NCBI GenBank assembly: GCA_963921355.3
Contig: OZ001190.1
Span: forward strand, 3,100,001 to 3,164,000
DNA: 64,000 nucleotides
Direction of reading: 5' to 3'
DNA from: CAWUEZ02 sp963921355
Lineage (GTDB): Bacteria; Pseudomonadota; Alphaproteobacteria; Thalassobaculales; Thalassobaculaceae
This document shows positions 18,163 to 26,874 of the stretch, piece by piece; positions within the stretch are counted from its first letter, which is position 1; each line of letters begins with the position of its first letter. The notes under the pieces were generated by a model. The model was not told where the DNA came from. It was given only the letters and a program-made list of their open reading frames with translations, and did not search any database. Made by a program: the position numbers and the translations under genes.

Positions 18163-19494
18163 TTACATCGGCAATAACAGGTGCATAGCGCCAGCTGCCG
18201 ATGCGCTGACCAGCAGCGCGGCCGGAATGCCCCAGTGCCGGACCAGCAGCAAGACGCCGGCCAGCGCGGAGATGGATAGCGCCCGCCAATCCAGGGCCGC
18301 CGAATCCGGCAGGAGAAGACTCACCGGACCGACGCTGACCGGGTCAATCGCCGCGAAGAACACGTGGAGCGCGAACCAGAGCGAGAGGTTCAGGATCACC
18401 CCGACCACGGCGGCCGTGATCGCCGCGAGCGCTGCGCGCAGCCGGTGACGGCTGTTGATCCACTCGATGTAAGGCGCGCCGGTGAAGATCCAGAGAAAGC
18501 AAGGGATGAAGGTGACCCACAGGGTCACCCCGGCGGCGGCGACCGCGGTGCCCCAGGACGCACCGGAGCCGCTCTGAAGCCTGGCCAGGAAACCGACGAA
18601 CTCGGTGACCAGAATCAGAGGCCCGGGGGTCGTCTCCGCCAACCCGAGCCCGTCCATCATCTGCCCCGCGGTCAGCCATCTCTGCTGGGTGACGACGTCC
18701 TGCGCCATATAGGCCAGCACCGAATAGGCGCCGCCGAAGGTGACCACGGCGAGCTTCGAGAAGAACCAGCCGACTCCGCTCAGCACGTGGTCGCTGCCGA
18801 GCATCATCGTCAGAGTGACCAGCGGCAGCATCCAGAGGGCGAGCCAAATGGAGGCTGTCCTCAGCGCGGCGATGGGAGACGGGAGAACAGGATCCGGAGC
18901 CGCTGGATCCGGCGTCGGGCCATCATCTGCCGATCCCGTGGCCAGCCCGACCAGGGCGGCGGCGGCGATGATCGCGGGAAAGGGCGCACCAAAACCGGTG
19001 ATGGCGACAAAAGCGATGCCCGCGATGACCCAGTGCTCGACACGCTGCAAGGCCCGTTTGGCGATCCGCAGCAGGGCCTCGATGACGATGACGACGACGG
19101 CGGCTTTCACCCCGAGAAACACCGCCTGGACCAGCGGAACCTCGCCGAGCAGCCCATAGGTCGCCGCCAAGGCCAGGATGACCAGGGCACCGGGCAGTAC
19201 GAACAGCCCGCCGGCCAGGAGCCCGCCGGCGATTCCGGCGCGCCGCCAGCCGGCATACGTGGCCAGTTGCATCGCCTCGGGGCCCGGCAGGAGCATGCAA
19301 AAGCTCAAGGCGCCGAGGAACTGCTTCTCGGTGAGCCATCCACGCTCCTCGACCAGGACCCGATGCATGAGGGCGATCTGCGCGGTCGGGCCGCCGAACG
19401 ACAGCCAGCCGATGGCCGCCCAGGTGGAAAGATCGGCGAGGAGCCGGGGCGGCTGTTCCGGACTCTTCGGAGCGTCGACATCAGGACCGCTCAT
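18163..19494 (-). CDS. chrA: Chromate efflux transporter ChrA
   Basis: This 443-residue membrane protein has the duplicated CHR domain: N-terminal WAAIGWLSFGGPTAQIALMHR with FLGALSFCMLLPGPEAMQLATYAGW, and C-terminal VVTFGGAYSVLAYMAQDVV with MMDGLGLAETTPGPLILVTEFVGF. These are the paired CHR signature motifs. ATG 19494 overlaps the TGA of the upstream chrB by ATGA, so the genes are coupled. The function by family is chromate efflux driven by the proton gradient. Confidence 0.92.
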   Translation of the reverse strand: MSGPDVDAPKSPEQPPRLLADLSTWAAIGWLSFGGPTAQIALMHRVLVEERGWLTEKQFLGALSFCMLLPGPEAMQLATYAGWRRAGIAGGLLAGGLFVLPGALVILALAATYGLLGEVPLVQAVFLGVKAAVVVIVIEALLRIAKRALQRVEHWVIAGIAFVAITGFGAPFPAIIAAAALVGLATGSADDGPTPDPAAPDPVLPSPIAALRTASIWLALWMLPLVTLTMMLGSDHVLSGVGWFFSKLAVVTFGGAYSVLAYMAQDVVTQQRWLTAGQMMDGLGLAETTPGPLILVTEFVGFLARLQSGSGASWGTAVAAAGVTLWVTFIPCFLWIFTGAPYIEWINSRHRLRAALAAITAAVVGVILNLSLWFALHVFFAAIDPVSVGPVSLLLPDSAALDWRALSISALAGVLLLVRHWGIPAALLVSASAAGAMHLLLPM

Positions 19495-20249
19495 GGTCGG
19501 CTTCCCCGGTCGGCGACCTCGATATCCCGGATCCAGAGATACAGGGCATCGAACAGCGCCATCGCGGCCTCCACACGCTCGATGTCGTCCGGGTGACGCA
19601 TGGACAGCCCGTGCCAGACCGCCATCAGTCCGCGGGCCTCCGGGAAGAGGTCGCATCGACCGGTGACCGGCGCTTCGATCAGATCGGCCAGCCTCCGCAG
19701 GCCGTCGATCTCGAGCTCCAGCGCGTCCAGCATGGATCTGAATGCGCGCGAGCCGCCATTGGGCGCCAATGGGGCAGCGTCGAACCGTTCGGCGACCATC
19801 TCGACCTGATCGGACTCGACGAACAGCATCTGTGCTTGTGGATCGACAAACCGGCGGATCAGCCAGACACAGATGTCGCGGTCGATAGCGGGCCCGTGAG
19901 CGCTCACCCAGACACCGCCCCGATCCCGGGGACCGACCGGCAGGGCGGAGAGGGGTATTCGCGGCAGGCCGCGTTGCGTCCAGCCCAGGGTTCCGCCTTC
20001 CAGGATGACCGCCGGAACGCCGTGGGTGCGCAGAAGCGCGGCGGCCCCTTGGCTCAGCTTCTTGCCTTTCTGGCAGACGACGACCGGAGATTGACCGGCC
20101 AGGCTTTCGGCCAGGTGTTCCAAGGCACGATGGCCGAGCCGGCGGGCGGTCGGAATGACGGCCGGGTCATCCGCCACATCGTCGTCGATCCGGACGTCGA
20201 AGACCGGCGGCGCCTTGGCGGTGCCAAGCAGGCGGTTCAGGTTCTCGGG
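19491..20249 (-). CDS. chrB: ChrB-type chromate resistance protein with rhodanese domain, 5'-truncated
   Basis: Recognisable protein begins at PENLNRLLGTAKAPPVFDVR, near the start of a rhodanese domain (VVVCQKGKKLSQG carries the loop Cys). It passes into the chromate-resistance C-terminal domain (WVSAHGPAIDRDICVWLIRRF, ARGLMAVWHGLSMRH, FDALYLWIRDIEV). The usual first ~10 residues and any start codon are missing: upstream of ~20249 the frame runs antisense to a nosY fragment. The first in-frame start is GTG 20330, which would add 27 residues of antisense origin. The segment between FDAAPLAPNGG and SRAFRSMLDALELE also looks shorter than in relatives. Coupled to chrA. Expression would need a new promoter. 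Confidence 0.78.
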   Translation of the reverse strand, partial: PENLNRLLGTAKAPPVFDVRIDDDVADDPAVIPTARRLGHRALEHLAESLAGQSPVVVCQKGKKLSQGAAALLRTHGVPAVILEGGTLGWTQRGLPRIPLSALPVGPRDRGGVWVSAHGPAIDRDICVWLIRRFVDPQAQMLFVESDQVEMVAERFDAAPLAPNGGSRAFRSMLDALELEIDGLRRLADLIEAPVTGRCDLFPEARGLMAVWHGLSMRHPDDIERVEAAMALFDALYLWIRDIEVADRGSRP

Positions 20250-20534
20250 CTCTGGTTGATCAGCGTCGTGCTCTACGACCTGGCCTTGCTCGGAGCCCTG
20301 GTCGCCGACGACGGCGGTGTGTTCACGCACCAGGTGTTCCCCTGGCTGCTGGTGGCCAATCCGGCAGACGCCTTTCGCCTCGTCAGCATGGTCGCGGGCG
20401 ACGCGGCGTTGATGACGTCGGGCATGCAGGCGGGCGAGACCGTGCCGGCGTGGGCGCCTGTAGCGTCGATCCTGATCTGGCCGGCGGTGGCGTTGTCGAT
20501 CGCCTGGTTGCGTATCCGGAGGCTGGAACCATGA
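20241..20534 (+). pseudogene. nosY: 3' fragment of nosY (ABC permease of the nitrous oxide reductase maturation system)
   Basis: The last ~95 codons match the C-terminus of NosY: LWLISVVLYDLALLGALVAD, GGVFTHQVFPWLLVANPADA, FRLVSMVAGDAA and the final membrane helix before IRRLEP. About 180 N-terminal residues are absent. Left of ~20245 the frame is antisense to chrB, so the break is exact for both genes. TGA 20532-20534 overlaps ATG 20531 of nosL, which preserves the original operon junction. No nosZ, nosR, nosD or nosF lies in the window. Confidence 0.82.
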
Positions 20535-21064
20535 ACCGCGCGGCTCTTCTCGCACTCTGTCTTCTGGCCGCCTGTGTGCAGGAAGAGACGGTCGCCGGGA
20601 AACCCACGCCGGTCGCACTGAGCGAGGAATCCCTCGGCTACTACTGCCAGATGCACCTGCTCGAACATGAGGGGCCGAAGGGTCAGATACACTTGGCGGG
20701 ACTCCCCGCACCGATCTTCTTCGCGCAAGTGAGAGACGGCGTCGCCTACATCAAAGCGGGTGAACGAGAGGCCGATGTGCTGGCGTTCTTCGTGAACGAC
20801 ATGGGGGCGGCGGCGACATGGTCGGATCCCGGCGCCGACAACTGGATCTCGGCGGCGGACGCCTTCTTCGTGGTGGGGTCCACGGCGCGCGGTGGCATGG
20901 GGGCGCCCGAACTGGTGCCATTCTCAGTTGAGGCGGACGCGCGCGCGTTCGCAGCAGAACGCGGCGGCACCGTCGCGCGGCTTTCGGATGTCCCGGCCGA
21001 GGCTGTGCTGAGCCCGGTGCCGCTCGACGCCATGGCCGGTGGGACGGCCGACAATGGTGGGTAG
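20531..21064 (+). CDS. nosL: NosL copper-binding lipoprotein
   Basis: This is a 177-residue lipoprotein: the leader MNRAALLALCLLAACVQEE has a lipobox with Cys15. The NosL core is YYCQMHLLEHEGPKGQIHLAG, with the metal-site Cys-x-Met, followed by FFVNDMGAAATWSDP and the ATARGGMGAPELVPF-type segment. NosL delivers Cu(I) for nitrous oxide reductase assembly. The gene is intact, but its partners nosZ, nosD and nosF are not in the window and nosY is truncated just upstream, so it is probably a leftover. ATG overlaps the nosY stop. Confidence 0.88.
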   Translation: MNRAALLALCLLAACVQEETVAGKPTPVALSEESLGYYCQMHLLEHEGPKGQIHLAGLPAPIFFAQVRDGVAYIKAGEREADVLAFFVNDMGAAATWSDPGADNWISAADAFFVVGSTARGGMGAPELVPFSVEADARAFAAERGGTVARLSDVPAEAVLSPVPLDAMAGGTADNGG

Positions 21065-22025
21065 CGCGGTGAACCGGCGCCGCTTCATCGGCATCGTGGC
21101 CGGGGTCGTTGCTGCCGGTCCGAGCTTCGCGAGCTCTCCGGTTCCCACGCGCTGGCGCGGGATCGCTCTGGGGGCGGAGGCGTCGATCACGCTGGTCCAT
21201 CCTGATGCGGATGGGCTGGTGGCGCGGGCCGTCGCAGAGATCGATCGTCTGGAAGCGATCTTCAGCCTGTATCGGGAGGGGAGTGCGCTTTCGAAGCTCA
21301 ACGCAAGCGGGCGGCTCGCCAACCCGCCGTTCGAACTGCTGGAACTGCTGTCGGTCTGCGCCGCCCTTCACCGGTGCACGGGCGGGATGTTCGATCCGAC
21401 GGTTCAGCTGCTTTGGCGGCTGTATGCCGAGCGGTATGCGGCGGGATCGGTTCCGACCGAGGCGGAGATCACCAACCGTCTGGTGGTGACCGGCTGGCAT
21501 CGGATCGCGTTCTCCGACACCGAGGTGTCCATCGCGCCGGGCGGCGGAGCCTTGACCTTGAATGGCGTGGCGCAGGGGTACATCGCCGATCGGGTCGCCA
21601 TGATGCTGCGTCAGGAGGGCGTGACCGACGTTCTGGTCAACATGGGCGAAATCTCCGCCAACGGCTCCGGGCCCGACGGGGACGGCTGGCCGCTGGGGGT
21701 GGCGTCTGCGGATCGTGGAGCTGCGGATCGTGGGGCTGCGGATCGTGGGACAGTCCGGTGGTACCGCCTCCGCAACGCGGCACTGGCCACGTCGATGCCG
21801 CAGGGAACCGTCTTCGATGCACAGGGGCGGGTCGGGCACATTCTGAACCCGACAACCGGTCGCCCGGGCGGTGTGTGGTCGCAGGTTACCGTGGTTGCAC
21901 CGAGCGCGGCGCTGGCGGATGGCCTTTCCACGGCGTTTTGACTGATGCCGGAGAAGGCGATCGCGGCCGCTGCCCAAGGCGTGTCCGTCTACACCGAGCC
22001 ACTGGCCGGAAGGACCGCCGGTTAG
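21054..22025 (+). pseudogene. nosX: NosX/ApbE-type FAD:protein FMN transferase with premature TGA
   Basis: The ApbE motifs are in order after a Tat-like leader (NRRRFIGIVAGVVAAG): ITLVHPDADG, LSKLNASGR, GGMFDPTVQLLW, GGALTLNGVAQGYIADRV, VLVNMGEISANG, GHILNPTTGRPG and ALADGLSTAF. TGA at 21939-21941 then ends the frame (295 residues from ATG 21054). The same frame continues with LMPEKAIAAAAQGV and stops at 22025, so the stop interrupts the conserved C-terminal STAF-x-LMP region. NosX flavinylates NosR. A 15-bp tandem repeat inserts ADRGA units at residues ~220-232. Alternative starts are ATG 21039 and GTG 21069. Confidence 0.82.
21711..21749 (+). repeat. 15-bp tandem repeat in nosX
   Basis: Two near-identical 15-bp units (GATCGTGGAGCTGCG at 21711, GATCGTGGGGCTGCG at 21726) and a 9-bp partial third unit encode DRGAADRGAADRG. 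The repeat keeps the frame. It sits in a surface loop region of ApbE proteins between the MGEIS motif and the STSMPQ region. Confidence 0.9.
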
Positions 22026-22068
22026 AAGAGCCACGGTTCGGGCAGGCCGACCTTCCTGGGAGCGTAGA

Positions 22069-23457
22069 TCATCCGTCCAACTTGACGTCGATCCGGGCCC
22101 GTCCTTTGAGGCGTTTGCGCGGAACCGGTCCCGGCGCGGTATCGCTTGGTGCGTCTGCAAACTGTCCGGTGGCGGCATGCCACCACCGCCGCCCCTGCGC
22201 CGTCGCGGTCTCAACCGGTCGGAAAACCAGCGCATCGCGGTACGCGTTGTGGGCACACATGGAGACCGGACCGGCGGCGGTTGCGACCATGAAGACACAA
22301 CTCTCGCATCGCCCCCGATCCAGCCGGGCCGCATCCATGAAGTCGTGGATGACCACGGCGGTGCGGTGGATCCGGCCCCGGCTGTGGATGAGGCCGGGGG
22401 CAAGCCGCGCCAAGAGGCGCAGCCCCAACCAGGCTGTCCGACAGGTCAGCAGCGGGTCTCGCCAAGCGATCGTCCGGGCGGCTGCCGGTCGATCCAGGTG
22501 CTGGCCCTTCGCCCGGTAGTGCCGGGACAGGGCGGCGATACCGGCCCAGATCACGCGCCGGGCGAAGCCAGTCGAAACGGACCGGTCACCGGCGTGGAAC
22601 AGCGTCGCATACTTCGTGCACGCGCGATGGCCGATCTGGCTTGTTCCGAAATCGAGCTCGGTGCCCATGCCGGTCGACAGATCCGACATCACCCGCTCGA
22701 CGGTGACGGTGGGGTCGGCGGCCTGGTGGGTTCCACGGCCGGTATCGATCTGCATCTGGAACGACACCAGAGCGAGTTCCGGCGCGCGGCTGCGAAAGAA
22801 CCGGGCAACCTCGGTGATCTGGTCCACGTTGCCGTCGAACACGGTGGTGTTGAACATCACGCGCAGGCCGAGGCCACGGGCCCGTGCCAGGTACTCCGAG
22901 CGAACCGCGTTGAGTGCGTGTTCGCTGGCATAGCGCTTCCGCTCTTGGGTCAGGTCGACATGAAAGGCGACGTCGTCCAGCCCGGCCTGCCCCAGGTGCT
23001 CAAGCAGGGACCGCGTCGCGCGAATGCCGTTGGTCATCAGGCAGGAGCGCAGACCCACCTTTCGGATATGGCGGCAGATCGCCTGCAGATCATCGGCCGA
23101 CCGCAGGGTCGGATCGCCACCCGTGATCTGCACCGTGGTGCTTGGGCCGTAGTGAGCGGCGATCCGGTCGATCCGCTCAAGCAGCAGGGGCAGTGGAACG
23201 TCATGAGCTGCCTCGGCGTTCTCCGACAGATAGCAGAGCGAGCAGTCGAGGTTGCAGCGCTGGGTGATCTCCAGCGCGACGCAGGCGACCGGAAAGAAGC
23301 GCCCCGCCGTCTGCCCGGGGCCGTCCTGCTTCCAGATCTCGAGCGCGCGCCAGAGCGCGCCTCGGGAGTCGGCATCCGTCGCCCAGCGCTGGATCGCTGG
23401 TAGCGGTGCGGGAATCTGATCGGGCAAAGAACCGTCCGGCACGGTCGTCGAGTCCAA
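22069..23457 (-). CDS. Radical SAM protein
   Basis: This is a 462-residue protein. The [4Fe-4S]-SAM motif is EITQRCNLDCSLCYLSENAE (CxxxCxxC), followed by the GGDP-type SAM-binding TTVQITGGDPTLR and LRSCLMTNGIRATRS. Two further Cys groups lie near the C-terminus (RGRCESCVFM and SMCAHNA) and may hold an auxiliary cluster. The tail (RRWWHAATGQF to the C-terminus) is basic. The substrate is not recognisable. TTG 23457 is the only plausible start in this frame and lacks a ribosome-binding site. ATG 23479 opens a different frame, so the N-terminus (~first 20 residues) is uncertain and a small frameshift there is possible. Confidence 0.82.
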   Translation of the reverse strand: MDSTTVPDGSLPDQIPAPLPAIQRWATDADSRGALWRALEIWKQDGPGQTAGRFFPVACVALEITQRCNLDCSLCYLSENAEAAHDVPLPLLLERIDRIAAHYGPSTTVQITGGDPTLRSADDLQAICRHIRKVGLRSCLMTNGIRATRSLLEHLGQAGLDDVAFHVDLTQERKRYASEHALNAVRSEYLARARGLGLRVMFNTTVFDGNVDQITEVARFFRSRAPELALVSFQMQIDTGRGTHQAADPTVTVERVMSDLSTGMGTELDFGTSQIGHRACTKYATLFHAGDRSVSTGFARRVIWAGIAALSRHYRAKGQHLDRPAAARTIAWRDPLLTCRTAWLGLRLLARLAPGLIHSRGRIHRTAVVIHDFMDAARLDRGRCESCVFMVATAAGPVSMCAHNAYRDALVFRPVETATAQGRRWWHAATGQFADAPSDTAPGPVPRKRLKGRARIDVKLDG

Positions 23458-23600
23458 AGCGGATACGCCGACGTGTCATGTGGGAGCCGGCGGTCAGGGT
23501 TCGACGGATCTGAATACGGGTTCCCGGACTTGTGTTTTTTTGTGTGCGGGTCTGGAGGCGGTGGTCTCTGACGGAAGCAGGTGGACCGGAGGGCTCAAGG

Positions 23601-24404
23601 TCAGAACGGATTGGTGACGATGCCGCCTTCGACCCTCAGCGCCGCGCCGTTGGTCGCGCTGGCCGCCTTCGAGCACACGTAGCAGATCATGTTGGCGACC
23701 TCGTCGACGCTGGCGTAGCGCTGCAACAGGGAGGTCGGCCGGCGTTCGTCGAAGGTGCGTTTCTTGAGATCGTCGACGGTTGTGTTCTGGGCGGCGGCCC
23801 GGGCCACGAGCCGGTCGCCTGAAGCTTCAACCCAGGTCGGACCCGGCAGAACCGTGTTCACCGTGACGTCGGTCCCCCGGGTGGACTCCGCCGCTCCGCG
23901 GGCGATCGCCAACTGCGCACTCTTGGAGAAGCCATAGTGGACCATCTCCTTCGGGATCAGGATGCCGGACTCGCTGGACACGAACACCACTCGCCCCCAG
24001 CCCTTGGTGTCCAGCATGTCCTTCAGGTAGTGCCGGGTCAGGCGGACGCCGCTCATCACGTTGACGTCGAACATGGTCTGCCAGTCCGCGTCCTCGATCT
24101 CGAAGAACGGCTTGGGCTCGTAGATGCCCATGTTGTTGACCAGGACATCCACGCTCGGGAAAGCCCTGATCAGCGTTGCACAGCCCCCGTCGCTGCCGAG
24201 GTCTGCGACCTGGCCGTGCAGCACCGCAGATGGAGTTTGCGCCTGGATCGCCTCGATCGCGGCCACCACCGGCGCTTCGCTGCGGCCATTGACGATGACC
24301 TCAGCCCCCATGGTCGCGAGGCCCTTGGCCGTCGCCAGCCCGATGCCGCGGGTCGAACCGGTGACCAGCGCGGTCTTGCCGGAGAGATCCAGATCCAGGG
24401 TCAT
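23601..24404 (-). CDS. Short-chain dehydrogenase/reductase
   Basis: This is a 267-residue classical SDR: cofactor motif VTGSTRGIGLA, structural VLVNNMGIYEP, catalytic Ser in VFVSSESGI, and Tyr/Lys in VHYGFSKSA. The C-terminal NGAALRVEGGIV is typical. ATG 24404 is followed by MTLDLDLSGKTALV, the normal family start. It stands alone between the RTX/LamG gene and the radical SAM gene on the same strand, with 90-140 bp gaps, so it is probably a separate unit. The substrate is unknown. Confidence 0.9.
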   Translation of the reverse strand: MTLDLDLSGKTALVTGSTRGIGLATAKGLATMGAEVIVNGRSEAPVVAAIEAIQAQTPSAVLHGQVADLGSDGGCATLIRAFPSVDVLVNNMGIYEPKPFFEIEDADWQTMFDVNVMSGVRLTRHYLKDMLDTKGWGRVVFVSSESGILIPKEMVHYGFSKSAQLAIARGAAESTRGTDVTVNTVLPGPTWVEASGDRLVARAAAQNTTVDDLKKRTFDERRPTSLLQRYASVDEVANMICYVCSKAASATNGAALRVEGGIVTNPF

Positions 24405-24494
24405 GCCGCAGCCTCGTCAATGGAGATGACGGGCCACGGTATCAGCGGGTAGCCGGTCGGTCACCTGACCGGTTGATTGGCGCGCTTGCGGTCC

Positions 24495-26634
24495 TCAGAA
24501 CCACTCATCGGCATGGGCAGTGGCGATGGTCTGAATGGCCGGCGCACCCAGCTGATCGTCGATGACGGCGAAGTCCCGGATCTCCCCGTCGAAGGCGTGG
24601 GAGGGTCGCCCGATCTCGCCGCTCGGGCTGGCCCAACCGTTGGCGCCGATCAGCAGCACCTCCTGGTTTGGTGTCCAGTCCTGGGTGAACCCGGCTTCGG
24701 CATCGACCAGGGCGCCATCAAGGTACAGCTCGGTGCCCGCGTCGCCGAACGTGACGGCCACGTGGTGGTCAGTGCCGACGCCGACGGCGCCTTCCGCCTT
24801 CAGATAGACGGATCGGTCTTCCGACTGGAAGCGGACCTTCAGATCGCCATCCTCCTCCACGAAGGCCGTCATATGCCCGCCGTCGACATAGCCTTTGGCA
24901 TCCTTGGAGAACAGGGCGTCGCGGCCGGTGATGCTGTCGGCGGTGAAGGAGAACGAGATGGTGCCTTCGGACAGGGCGAGATCGGGGGTGTGCGCGAAGG
25001 CGAGGGCATCGTCCCTGGATCCGCCGAAGGCCACCGCCCCGTCGACGCCGTACACGATGCTGGCGCCGCCGAGGGCGTCGGCCCCGGCCAGGCTGCCGCC
25101 GCTGACCGGCGGCGCGATGGGTCCGGTGTCTGGTGAGACGGTTGTGGGGGTGAGGGCCTCATCGAGGCCGTCGAGGGTGCGCACGATGCCGTAGGCCGGC
25201 TTGGCGGAATGGGTGATGTCGGCCTCGGTGACGAGGTCGCCGTAGACGGTGATGTCGCCGAGCAGGTCGTCATTGTGGGCCCCGCCGCCCTTGCCCTGGT
25301 CGGAGTACAGGCTGATCAGGGAATGGTCGACGATGCCGTCGCCGTTGGCGTCGCCATGGGTGATCGAGGCGATCTCGGTGGTATGGCCCTCGATGACGAT
25401 GCGGTCGCCCTCGGCGCGGTTGAAGTCGAGGATGACGTCGTGACCGATCTCGTCGACCCAGTGGTCGTGGATGTTGTCGTTCTCGCCGGCGACCCCGTGC
25501 CAGCGGATGGTGCCGTCGTCGCGGGTGTGCTCCTCGATGAAGCGCGCCTTGGCGTTGATCAGGGTCTGGAAATAGGCGGTGTCGGCACCGGCCCCGCCGA
25601 TCAGCAGGTCGTCGGCCGGGATCGGCTGGTCGGGATAGAGCTTGCCGGTGGCGGGGTCGAGCTCGCCATAGGGGTCGCCTTCGTCGCGGTTGGGATCGTA
25701 GGCGACGAAGGGCTCGCGACCGTCGGCGCGAGATCAGCAGATCGTCACCGTCGCCGCCGACGAGGGTGTCCTCGCCATGGCCGCCGTCGAGCACGTCGTT
25801 GCCGCCGCCGCCGGACAGGCTGTCAGTGCCGTAGCCGCCCTGCAGGATGTCGCTAGCCCCGCCACCGACCAGGGCATCGTTGCCGTCGGTGCCAAGCGCG
25901 GTAGCCACCCCGGCGGGCAGGCTGCCGTCATGACCGATGCCGTAGTCGGAGGCCAGCTGCTTGGCGGTGTCGGTGGCGGAGTGAAGCTGGGTGAAGGCCG
26001 GAACCAGGGCCTCGACGTAGGCGGCGAGTTCGGCCTCCGCCTGTAGGGCCGGATCGGCGTAGCCGGCCAGTGTGGCCATCGCCTCGGGCGCCAGCGCGCT
26101 GTCGAACACCATGACGTCCTCGATGGTGCCGTCGAAGAAGTCGCGGGCATTCTGTTCGTCGGTGCTGCGATGAGTGCCGGCGGCACCGATCAGCAGGTCG
26201 CGCTGGTTGGCTTCCAGGCCCTGCTTGAACTCGGGCTCGGCGGCGACCAGGGTGCCGTCGAGATAGACCTTGAGGCCGTCACCGCCGAACGAGACGGCGA
26301 GGTGGTGGGTCTCGCCGGCACCGACATAGGTGTCCTTGACGTAGAGGGTCTCGGACGCGTCGTCGGACTGCTGGCGGACGACGATCTTGCCGTTCTTGAT
26401 CCAGGCGGTGAGGTGACCGCCGTCCTCATAGCCGCGGCCGTCCTTGGAGAACAGGCCGCGCTTGCCGGAGACGTCGTCGGCGGTGAAGGTCAGCGCGATG
26501 GTGCCCTCGTTCAGCGCCAGAGCCGCCGAATGGTCAACCTGAACGGCATCGCCCTTGGCCCCGGACAGCACCGTCGCCCCCGCCACCCCAAACACCGGCG
26601 TCTCGCCACCGGGAAGCGCAAGACCATTCGACAT
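24495..26634 (-). pseudogene. LamG-RTX-LamG extracellular calcium-binding protein, frameshifted
   Basis: ATG 26634 has AGGAG 8 bases upstream. The N-terminal half is a LamG-like sandwich (ALNEGTIALTFTADDVSGKR, VYLDGTLVAAEPEF), then RTX nonapeptides (GTDGNDALVGGG, GYGTDSLSGGGGND, GHGEDTLVGGDGDDLLI). Just after ISR, near 25726, the frame turns into an Arg-rich shadow. The true protein continues in another frame as ADGREPFVAYDPNRDEGDPY, DDLLIGGAGADTAYFQ, and a second LamG-like domain (LSEGTISFSFTADSITGRD, LYLDGALVDAEAGF), ending at 24495. A CG-dinucleotide loss or single-base insertion in the CGCGC run explains it. Repaired length is about 713 residues. Secretion by a type I system is inferred; none is in the window. 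Confidence 0.8.
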
Positions 26635-26874
26635 AACAGGCACTCCTCATCACTCTACGCAGTTCTCGAGACACGTCCCCGAAACAGGCTTGGAGCGTTA
26701 AGGAGCTGATTCTTCAGGTCAAAGTGGATTTAAGTCGCGAAATCGGGAGCAATTCGCTGGCGTTTCTGGACAATTCGAAGAGTACCGAAATATCGGGCCG
26801 GGCCGATCATTCCGGCCCTCGGTCGCACGCCACCGATACCCTTCGAATTCAGTCAGAGCGTCTAATGGCGGACG

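Noticed and set aside
20751..22403. A 550-codon open frame on the minus strand
   Set aside because: It is antisense to nosL and nosX, Arg/Pro-rich and without motifs.
25209..25856. A plus-strand 215-codon frame rich in Val, Asp and Gly
   Set aside because: It is the complement of the RTX repeat region; the minus strand has clear LamG and RTX motifs.
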